DNA of 64,000 bases, from positions 1,364,001 through 1,428,000 of the forward strand of contig NC_053202.1 of assembly GCF_905163445.1 (NCBI RefSeq), in the 5' to 3' direction. Position 1 is the first letter of the stretch; every line of letters starts with the position of its first letter. Origin of the DNA: Pararge aegeria. Its lineage: Eukaryota > Arthropoda > Insecta > Lepidoptera > Nymphalidae. Of the stretch, positions 22,801 through 34,800 are shown one piece after another. The notes beneath the pieces were generated by a model. It was not told the DNA's origin and searched no databases. It saw only the letters and a list, made by a program, of their open reading frames with translations. The position numbers were made by a program, and so were the translations under genes.

Positions 22801-25800
22801 TTAAATTCTATTAATTATGTACATTTTTTTTTTAAATTTTCAACAGTGTTAATTATAAAAGAAAAACAAAAAACACTATTATTAATTTATTAAAATAAAA
22901 CCACTCTTCCTTTCGCGGGGCTTTTGAGTGCCCAAGCAACCGGCGGTCAGGGCTCCAGACTGAACAACCACCACACAATACGCGCCGCTTCAAGTATTAC
23001 TGCCTTCTGTATCCGACCCTTGATCCAACAACCAAGCGAAAGCTTCTTAAGATGTTGGTCGAAGCTTTTCAAGAGAAGACCATTGACTGACACTATCGGA
23101 ACAATGGCTGCTGACTCAACACTCCACAAGGCTGTAATCTCTTGGTATTATTATTATAATCATCAAACCTTTAACCGATTGAAGTCCACCGCTGGACATA
23201 GCTCTTTTGTTGGGAGTTCCAAAATCCACGGTCCTGGGCCGCTTGTTTCCAACGGCTCCCAGCGTCTCGTTTGATGTCGTCTGTCCACCTCGTTGGGGGC
23301 TGACCAAAGCTGCGTTTACCTGTGCGGGGTCGCCATTCCAGGACCTTGGAACCCCAGCATCCATCTCCGAGCTATGTGCCCCGCCTATTTCCACTTCAGC
23401 TTTGCGACTCGCTGAGCTATGTCGGTAACTCTGGTTCTTCTACGGATCTACACATTCCTTTCCAGATCACGTAGAGACACTCTCATCATTGCTCTCTCCA
23501 TCGCCCGCTGAGTTAGTCTGAGCCTTCTTATGAGGCCCATAGTAAGTTACTTACTATTTCCCTCAAAATGGGTATCAAATGAAAGGGCTTGACTAGTAGA
23601 ATACTATACACTGACATAAATTTCAAATACAAGATGGCCGCAACCGAATTACATTCATTTATTTGTGATGGGGGTTTTAAATTTTAAATTTATAGTTTTT
23701 GGGAACCGCAGTGCTAATATGTAGTTTGAGCATCAGCGCTCTTTTTCCCCGCCACCACTTATAGTAAGACGTTGTCAGTAATTGGTTAGCCGGTAATGGA
23801 TCGGCGGGGTAAGCTGCTAAGCGGGGGCAAATAATTCGGAGCACGCGCGGCGTCCATTGCTAATCAGCTATAGAGGTGGGTGGACTCACGTTGGCCAAAC
23901 TCTGTTTAATTATAGATAATGCTAGCTGAGACCCAAACTGATTCGGTGGTTATTTGACTGCCGATTGGCGCAGTTTGCAGTGACCCTGCTTTCTGAGTCC
24001 GAGGCCGTGGGTTCGATTCTCGCAATTGGAAAATTTTTCATTCTCCGGGTCTTTATCTGGTCTTAGTACCCATAACACAAGCTACGCTTACTTTGGGGCT
24101 AGATGGTGATGTGTGTATTGTTGTAGTATAGTTATTATTTATTTTACAGATTGAAATTCAAATCAACTACGCCATTACGCCATTGGTTGCCTGGAAGAAA
24201 TCGCTATGTAGCGATAAGGCCACCAAATTGTACTCTCTTGATATGTATTTATATCTTTGTAACTACTTTTTTTTCTTTGGTGTACAATAAAAGTGTATTC
24301 ATTCATTCATTCATTCATTCATTCATTCATTCATTCATTCATTCATTCATTCAACTATTTTTTTTATTTATAAATCGAAAAAGGTTTTATACGTAACCCC
24401 AAAACAGCCCTTGAAACAAAACTGTTTAGTAAGGATAACGAATTTAATTTTAAATAAAATTGTATTTGCTTAAAACATGACAAAATATTACATGTTAAGT
24501 CGCAGTCGATATGCCAATTTTAAAGTATTATCTATAATAATATATAATACATGGAAACCCTCAATTGCTAATATGATTAAATTCGTTTTGGACCCTTAAC
24601 ACTACCGGCTTGCACCACTGATAGTGTAAAAGGAACAAAATTTGTAATTTTACGAATTTATATTCTTAAAACTACAATTTTTGTTTATTTTACACTAACC
24701 TTTTTGTACCTACACTTAAGTAGCATTATTATATTTTTTTTATAACAAAATCTTACATAAAAAATTAAAAAAAATAAAATTAATATCGTACCAAATAATA
24801 AAATTCTTAAGTTATAACGTTTATCAACCAACTTATTTTGTTTAATATTATTTTAATCTGCGTTCCGAACGGGTGGTAGACTGACTATAAACATACTTGT
24901 CGTTTCTAAATTAATTTTGAATTTGACTTATATAAAATTGTTTTTTTAACTAGTTTCAACGTCATTTAAACGTGGACGACTCAATACTGCTGTAACTCCA
25001 CTGTACATCCGCTAATGCATATGCCCACTTGTGTAGCATAGTATATGTTTTGATAGTTTCGTTACAATATCGTAGCGTCCAATTACAAAGGCATTGTCCC
25101 GCTAATCCTGTTTAATGGATATTGCATCGATTGTCGATACACGTCATCATTGAGTAATTATTTCACAGAGGTATAAGAATAACTAAGCGGTAAATTAAAA
25201 TTTCTTTGTGCCAGCCCTAATCGAAAAATCCTAAATAACTCTTTACCCTCCCGCTTCGTCACCCCGCTAGCGCCTTACGGAAGTGACAGGGCTGTTGCTA
25301 TGCCCTAAAAGTGTGCAAAAGTAGTTAATAAATAGTTTCATCCTTTAAGTAAACCTCCCCTTGGGAGAGCTATTAGTCCAGCAGTCTTTATCTACCTATG
25401 ATAAATAAATGAATAAATATATGATTAAAAATGAAAAAAAAAAAATTTTTGCCAGTGAGATCATGATATCAGGGCGATCATGAAACCATCGTAGCTTGAG
25501 TGTTAATTCAATAAACATTATTCATCACCATCATCTTCATCATGACAATAATCCTTTAAGTAAACCTCCCCTTGGGAAAGCTCTTAGTCCAGCAGTCTTT
25601 AGTCCTTTGAGTCAGCTTTATAAAGTGCTAGTTAATAAATTATTTGCTTAGAACACGTTGATTGGAAGGACCAACGCATCGATTTTGAGACAGCTTAAAA
25701 TTACAAGAAGGCTATCAACCACCTGTCTTAAGAGGATTCTCGAGTACTTCGGTCACATTGCCAGAAGAGATGGAGACAATCTTGAAAAGATAATGATCAC

Positions 25801-28800
25801 TGGCAAAGTGGAAGGAAAGGATTTTTGTTAAAATAAAATTCTAAGGTTTTAACCACAAAATTAAAAACAAAGAACCCTCATTAAGCCACTATTATATGCA
25901 GTAAATTGTGCCCAAAAACAGTGATATCGCCCCGCGCACATCTCATTTCGCACCCGCGGAATGAGTTAGCTCACAAACTTTCCCATTTTCCTTTTTCATG
26001 GTAAACGTTTAGAACATTAGACGTAAAATAATAACTGCTAAATGAAATGAATTGACTAACCACCTGTTCAAGAAACACTACTAAAGTGGAGTGGTTTTTG
26101 ATGCTTCAATATTGGTCGTTTACACGGATTCTGGATGTTCTTAATTCTTTTTTCTACCGCAAGAAGATTTATTTATTTATTCAATTACAAGTCCATTACA
26201 ATGTCATATAGATTAGATAATTATTTTATTTTCAAAAAAAGAATGTCAATCTAATGTTTACATTTGAAATGGAACCCTGCGAGGGCGCTGTAACCAGATT
26301 GAGAGGCGGACTCATTATTGTCATTATTAAATATTTTCATTTAGGAAGTCGTTTATTTTAAAATAAGCTTTCTCCAGCAAGTAATCTTTTAAGGATTTTG
26401 TAAATAAGTACACATAGATTAATGTGAAATATTCTTTCTGCACAGTATTTACTCTGTGTCACAAGTGTGTACGTTATAATCGGATACGCGATATGATCTG
26501 AGTGACTTTGTTTCTAATTAACTACCATTACGGCTTATTCTGTGATGGCGCCAAGTGAGATATCCTCACGGCTGCAGTTGTGGCGACATAGTTATTGTAT
26601 TACTAACTAAAGGCAGCGGGTTATTTAATATTAAAGCTTTTTATGGCAATTCAAATTCTTTATTTGGAAAAAATATGGTAGGTACTAAACACTTATATAT
26701 AGATGTTATCATTTTGTGTTTCACGCATATTCTGTCGTTAACATCGACCTAATATTGAGGTAAATTAAAAAGCATTATATTGATCTAATGTCAGTATAGG
26801 TAATTAGGTATATATATCTAGTCAAATATTTGTGTGCACTAAAAATTACTTGACTGAATAAAATGAATTTTGTAAGAGCCATTTCTTCTAAGCTGGTTTG
26901 AATCTTCTAAGAGGTAAAATCTGTATTTTGGTAGCAGGTTGAAAATCTCAATTCACATTGCATAACAGCTTTTTAAACTGGTAGCGGTCTTTGGGTCTAG
27001 AGAGTTTGTCATTAGGTTTTTTAAATAAGTGCACATTGCATTTAAGAAAAACTGCCAATTCGAATATGAACATGCATGGCAAAGTACCTCCAAACTTTTA
27101 AAAAGGGGCTCACATGAGTCCCTAAAATATTGTCGCCACAGTTTCGCGCGGGTACAAATGTAGAAAAAAAAACAGAAACGTAATTTGTAGCGACTTGGTT
27201 GCAAATATTCTTTTTTCCACGTAAATAGGCTTAGTATTCTATCAACCATCTGTGAAATAATCTAAAATGTGGGGAATTTACGCATTTAAATACTTTGCGT
27301 GCTTTAGGAGGAGTTACCGACTAAAAAGGCAGACGCAGACCAGATAATGATGGTACAAATCTTTTATATATTGGATAGAAGCAGGCGTTACTTTGCGGAA
27401 ATCCATGATATATTATCAAAATTAAGCTAAGATAATTGTTAACAATTATTCATTGTAAAGTCAACATCTCCTGAGGATGCTCCGGTTTCGGAGCGAAACG
27501 TGCGTAGAGGGTATAAGGAGTGAGGTGTGGAGTATAAGGATTGAAGAAATTATAAATTACACCACACAGATTCTCCTGCTTTTCGCGGAGTATAGCAAAT
27601 TAAGCTTAATTTTGATAACAAATCTTTTATAGTTAAATAAAAACTTCAGAATATTTATTTCAATGTAAAATTTTGAATAGGTTTATTTAAATAAATAAAA
27701 CGAAATAAAAAAAAATTTACTACATACATACACTCGGAAATAATAATAAAAAAAAATACTGATTAATATCAACATAGATTTTTTATAATTTAATCCAAAA
27801 TTTTTAAAGTACTTCAAAATTTCGTTTGAGGAGTCCTTGCAATTTTTTTTATTGAGTAAAATTTACTGTCTTGTTTAAAGATGCAAACTTAATAGTCAGA
27901 AGATAAACGGTCAAGAATACCTAATGTAGCTATGTAGAACTACATTAGAATCAGTTTAGTATTATGACTATGCCCGTTTAGACTAAACGTCTATTATGAC
28001 GTAATTTCACAAAAAAAAAAAAAAAACTACATACATTATATTTCTAACATTGTCGTTAGGTTGGAGTTGTCATTGGAGTTTGTCGTTAGGTTTTTTAAAT
28101 AAGTGTACATTTTTCCAAGTGTGACAGCCGATTGGCGCAGTTTGCAGCGACCCTGCTTTCTGATCCCAAGGCCGTGGGTTCGATTCCCATTATTGGACAA
28201 TGTTTGTGTGATGAGCATGAATGTTTTTCAGTGTCTGGGTGTTCATACGTATATTCTAAGTATTTATGTATATTATTCATAAAAAAAAAATATTCATCAA
28301 AATTCAAAAAATTCAAAATTCAAAATTCATTTATTTCAAGTAGGCCTAATATAAGCACTTTTGAAACGTCAAGTCTGTCTGTTTGTAGTGATTCTACCAT
28401 CAGTCGTCTTTGTACCCATAACACAAGCTACGCTTACTTTGGGGCTAGGTGATGATGTGTGTATTGTCTTAGTATATTTATCTATTTATCTATGTACATG
28501 CGAGTTCGAATCCCAGCACGCATCCCTAACTTTTCTAAGTTATGTCAGTTTTAAGCAACTAAAATATCACTTGCCTCAACGGTGATGGAAAAAATCGTGA
28601 TGTATCCTATATATGCATACCTGAGAGTTCTCCATAATGTTCTCAAAGGTGTGTGGATCACGAATCCGCACTGGGCCAGTGTGGTGGACTACGGTCGTAA
28701 CCCCTCCTCATTGTGGGAGAAGACCCGTGATCTGATGGATACCGGTACTGGGTTGATATGATGGTATGATGATGATGAGTCCTCTAGTGACGTCACAATA

Positions 28801-31800
28801 TGTAATATGGCGTAGCGTAGTAACAGGCAGGTGACCGCTAACAATAGTTTAAGTTCTTTCAACCTCATTAAGCTATTTTGCAGCACCCAACTTAGGCGTT
28901 AGTCTGAGCCCTCAGATTACGCTTATCGATATCACACCTCCAATCAACACGACATTGTTGACGCAATACTGCCAAGCTATTATAAAGCGATTGAGATACA
29001 GCCCGCATGCCATGTTACACGGATTAGTTAAATCTCCCGCGGCCCATCGATCTTGACTTGCGATTACCTGCGACATTACCCGCATAAGTGGGGAGGCGAC
29101 TTCGTCGACCTCCGTGGCGTAGCGATGAGCTTATGAGTTGGAACCACAGATTTTTTTTTGATACTTCGACAATATACACGTCGCCACCTAGCCCCAAAGT
29201 AAGCTTAGCTAGTATTATGGGTGCTAAGATGACTGATGAATATTTTTTTTTATGAATAATATACATAAGTACTTATAAAATACATATATACACCTAGACA
29301 CTGAAAATCATTCCTGTTCTTCAAACAAACATTCTCCAGTTTTGGGAATCGAACCCACGCCCTTTGACTCAGAAAGTAGGGTCGCTGCAAACTGCTCCAA
29401 TCGGCCGTCAAATTCATTCAGTGATGATTGCATGCAGTGATTATTTTTTGATACGTTTAGAATATTTGCACGGCTAGCATATGCAGGAGACATATGCTAG
29501 CCGTTCAATTTTTTTTTGTACCGTATTTAATATTATTTATTTATTAGGTTCACCAACAGATTATACACTGAAACAAGCTTAGGAACTACAAAATAGAGAA
29601 ATAAAGTTGTAGTGTAAACCCAATTACTAGCAAACCGGCATGCGTATCAGAAAAAAAAAACACAAAAACAAGTGCGGGTTCGCTAATTTAATAAATATTA
29701 TAGATTATAAAAAATGTGTTGCTTGATCCTTTAATTGCCTTTATTGTGTTACTTCGCTCAAGTGTTCAGCTGCAACAGTGTAGCAACACCCCCGGCCCAT
29801 CACCCCGGTGTCGCCGCTGACGGTAATTAATAGCGCGCACTGCCCGCGGGTGTCGCGTCGGCGCGGCGCCGTGATGGATCGCACTCGGTAATGAGATCGT
29901 CACATTCATACTGCCTATATGGCCTGTCCGTGCTTTCAGCTTCGACCTACTGAGATGACTGCAAAGACGAGTTGGTCATGGAATAATAAACTACATATAT
30001 ATTTTCATCTTAAAATTCTTTAAGTTTTTAAGTAATTATAAGTTTTTAAACCATTGTTTTAAAAATACCACGAAGCATTAGCAAACATAGCATTAAGCAT
30101 TTCAACGATATTTTTTGGTATTTAATTACGTAGATTTATTGCTGCGTGACAGAAAGGCTAAATACAAAACACTTTCGCATGTGTATAATCATGATGCAAT
30201 AGGTCCGGTATCTTGGCCGAAGGCTGGATTACCAGAAGACTTTTTTATTTGTGGAGTGAATTACCAGAATATGTTGGTGTCTGTAGAGTAAATAGATTTA
30301 AAAAGGTGCTATTCGTTACTTTAATTGTCTGCAATAGATTACTTCACTCATGTCAGTGTTCAGCTGCAACAGTGTAAGAACACCCCCGGGCACATCACCC
30401 CGGTGTCGCCGCTGACGGTAATTAATAGCGCGACTGTCTGCGGGTGTCGCGTCGGCGCGGCGTTGTGATGGATCGCACTCGGTAATGAGATCGTCACATT
30501 CACCTCACCTATGTTATCTGTCCTTGCGCTGATTTGCGACTTGCAGCTGTGATCTTTTACATCCCTTAAATACTAGCATACATATTGCTTAAACCCTTTT
30601 AATTATTTGCGCAACAATAGACTCTGTACTAGTAGGTTTTTTTTCCAAGGTTGCAATTTAGTTGTTTAGATCTAACATAGGTTAATATGTATTACTATCA
30701 TGCTATGGACCACGTCTGAAATTATTAAAAGATTTATTATTATTTTGATCTCTCTATCATTTATTGATTTTCCTTTTTTTTTTTTAATTCTTAACAATTC
30801 TTGAAAAAAAAAACTACTAATAATTTATAACAAAAAACGTCTACCCTCCGCTTGCGGAGCTTTTGCATGCACAAGCAACCGGCGGTCAGGGCTCCAGAGT
30901 GAGAAATCTCCTCACAATACGCGCCTTTTCAAGGACTACTGCCTTCTGTACCAGACCCTTGATCCAACAACCAAGCGAAAGCTTCTTGAGATGTTCGTTG
31001 AAGCTTTTCGCGAAAAGACCATTGACTAAAACTATCGGAACAATAACGGTCGACTCAACACTCCACATGAGGGTAATCTCGTGAGCAAGGGCCAAGTATT
31101 TAGATACTTTAAACCCTTATTATTAATATTATCAGCCGAATTGCGGTCCAGCTACGTTCCTGGTACCTATCTGCCGGCCTGGATCACTAATAAGCTAACC
31201 CCCTAGAGCACTTAAAAAGAGCCCGAAAGATTTTTTGTAGGTCCGCATCACGTACAACAGTAAGGTCGTTTAACTAAAGTCAAAGTCAGACGTCAGTAAT
31301 TGGAGAATACTTATTGTAAACGCCAATGACAGCAGTACGTTTAAGATGATGGTGAGACTAACTATGTTATGGATTAGATAGCGTGGAAAGAGCGTAACTT
31401 TATAATTCTATTAAGGCGACATTATCAAAAATTTGCGACTAATAAATTAAAAAAAATATTTACAAATAATTTTCCATGCTTTCTTTATAATCAGATAAAC
31501 AAAAAACTCAATATTGACAAGTTAAACATACATAATTGTAAAACTCGACTATATGACTGGTTAAGTGGGCTAAACTACGATGAGACTGAAAGCATTATTC
31601 AGATACTGAAATGATTGAAATATGCCTAACACACACACACACACACACACAAAACACACACTCCATACACACATGGACGAACGAAAAACTATAAACTACA
31701 TTTTATAAGACATTACAATTTAAAATAAAATATTACTTACTATATAATAAATCTAAAATCTTTGCATAAGTTAAATCTTCTGTTAAAATAAAGAAATTAA

Positions 31801-34800
31801 TTATTAAAAATATTGAACACAAAGTTACTCTTACTTAAATTTAAATATTACCGAATAACTGTAATTATAACATTACGTAAACTATACTATAGTCATCCTT
31901 GTATAATTTTATCCTGGGGAAAGGGCCTGGTGGCTTGAGATGCAGGTTCTACCTAGTTCAAGCATCAGTCCCCACATTATAAATGTGTAACAAAATAGCC
32001 CGTAAGCAACATTATATTGTACTCATACTTATAAGTAATGTGGAGAAATAAATCATACATTCATTCATTCATTCAAACATTCAATCATTCATTCATTCAA
32101 TCATTCTTTCATACATTCATTCAATAATTCATTCATTCTAGATTGTCTAAGGTCAAAATTTTATATACCAAAATTTGAATTAAATTCGTTTACTCCACTG
32201 CAAGATTTGGTCGTTTATTCTTCTTTCTAGTACCTACCTATAATTTTAGAGGACGGGCTGATCGGGTTCTCGTGTACTGGTTCAAGTAACCAAAAGTTAT
32301 CTATACTTATAATAAAACTGTATCTGGAAGATTTCCGTACATTGAACATATTTTGAAATTTTGACCGGGTGATGCTTTATAATCGATACTGAGTCAAAAA
32401 CAGATTTTTATTTAATTTTTCTGTCTGTCTGTCTGTCTGTCGGGGCATCACGTGAAAACTACTGAACGGATTTAAATAAAATTTAGAATAGTGGTAGCTG
32501 GTATTCCGGGTCAACAAATAGGCTACTTTTTATCCCGATAAACAATGAGTTTCCTCCGGGAAACGGAATGAAAAATTTATCAATTTTACTTCATAGCTCC
32601 GTTAAATTTGAACCGATTTTAATAATTCTTTTGTATTTGAAAGTGTGTACTAACAAGCATGTATTGTCTAATTTTTATGTAGATTTAATAAATACTGTCG
32701 GAGATAAAGGACATAACTCTTCACAGATACAAGCATGTCGCAAGGCACATGATAAAACGATCGAATGCATGCGTATTGCGTTCCATCCTACTGATATAAT
32801 AAATGCGAAAGTTTTTGAGGGTGGATGTAAAGATGGATGGATGTAAGTATGGATGGATGATTTTTATGTATATTTTACTATGGTTTTCTGTAAATTGGCT
32901 GAAAAAATGACGATGTTTTCTAAAGATGTCATACTGACTTAGAGTTTTACTGGCGTACGCCGCGAAAACGATTGATGATACATAGAAATAATGTACTACA
33001 TGTTTAAAGTGATCGTGATTATCTACAAAAGAATCCGGGACGCTATATGTCTAACTGTTATGGTTAAGTCACAATAACTGTTTTTTTATTTTTCTTTTAA
33101 AACACGAGTCCAAATAAATAGTTTTATAAATATTAATTTTGATTATAATAATAATAATAATAAAAATAATCTTTATTTCGGACATTTGTCCATATCGTGT
33201 TAGTAAAACAATGAAGTTAAACCTATGTTAGTACTTAACAACTAAAAAAAACAACCTTATTCTATACACAAAATTCCTTATAGTCTAACTTATAAAACCC
33301 CTATAGCGCGTGTGCACACCATCTCAGCTTTCCCAGAGAGAGCTGTCCAGCCTGAATGCCAGTGTACTGAAGAGGGTGTTGGATTATATACCAGCACATT
33401 CCTTTTTAAATTATTCTAATTGAACCTATCGCTTAGAAGTTGCGACGGGTATAGAAACGCCGCCCAGCGGCCCGCTGCAGTTTTTCTTGCTTTTTGCACA
33501 CGGCCGCGAACTATTTTATAGTTTGGAAATAAAATTGGACCTGGTTGCCATTAGTTTCTAGGTTTTTTTAAGATATTAAAACCTCTTATAACCGATTCGG
33601 TGCAGACGAAGTTGAGCGGGTCAGCTAGTTTTTTCTAATGTGACCGGCGATGACAACGATAATGGTGTAATTGATTATTGAAATAGCACTACACAATAAA
33701 TAATCAATCTAGTTCTAGTATTGTGATCTCCATTGAGTGCCAGAGTTAACAGATTCGCAGAAGCCAACTGGTCAACTGATTATGGAATTCTTAAAATACG
33801 CATTTGCATTATAAGCCACATGATTGAAATGAAATACACTTTATTGTACACCAAATAAAAAAAAAAAACAAGCATTAGAAAAACAAGGAGAAAAGGTACA
33901 ATAGGCGGCCTTATCGCTTAAAAGCAATAAATAAATACACATAAGGCGGTAAAAAGTGTTTTTTAGTAGCTGTTTAAAAATGGGTAGAGACTATGAGAGA
34001 TATGGAAGTAAGGGCATTCCATAATGTTATCCTTTTGTTTTCCTTATCCTAAGGTTGCCTGGAAGAGATCGCTACAAAGCGATAAGGCCGCCTTTTGTAT
34101 ACTTCTTCTGTCTGTGTTTTCTTTTATTATTTTTTTGTATTTTTATTTGTGTGCAAATAAAGAGTATAAATAAATAATCGAACAGCTACAATTGAAGAAA
34201 GAATTGGAATAGAAAGATGTATTATAAGGAGGTATCTTTAAGATAAGATTTTCTTTCGAACGGAGGGAGGGACAGTGTGAATCATTGAGGAACTCAAACC
34301 GCTCTTTAAGATAAGGAGGAGTAGTACAAATGTTGCTGCATTATTTGTATTTTACTGCAAGTAAGTATGTGATTCCTATAATTTAACGTTGCATATTGGC
34401 CGACTGTTAAGTGGGAAATCATCGCCTGTAAACAGAACAACTATTCGTAGGCCATACAAGGAACAAGTCCCACAAAGTGTGTGTCCATGGATTTTTCAAG
34501 TTAAACTTCTTAGGGCGCGTTAGGGAAAAATTATGAGAGTAAATATTTACGATGCGCGCGTGCTTTATGGTTTGACAGTGTACACTTTCAATTATCAAAG
34601 TCTGCGGGCTCATTCCGGTCATTTAACTGATTTAATTGTACACAAATCTAAAATCTTAATGTTGAGTGAAACTTGGCTGTCCAATGAGTCTATTAGTATT
34701 TCAAATTTAATTATCATTATTATGTCCATTTCTTTAATTATTTAGAATTGTTTTGTAACACTCAAATAAACTTTGTTTAACTAGATAACTTTATAATATA

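Noticed and set aside
24297..24355. (ATTC)n as an independent microsatellite of interest
   Set aside because: It is the 3' tail of a LINE; the same end with shorter tail is at 44855-44955.
26953..27249. 98-codon minus frame in intron 9, considered as an extra ODAD1-like exon
   Set aside because: Exon 9 and exon 10 already join in phase through a split Lys codon, and the frame has no coiled-coil or family motif.
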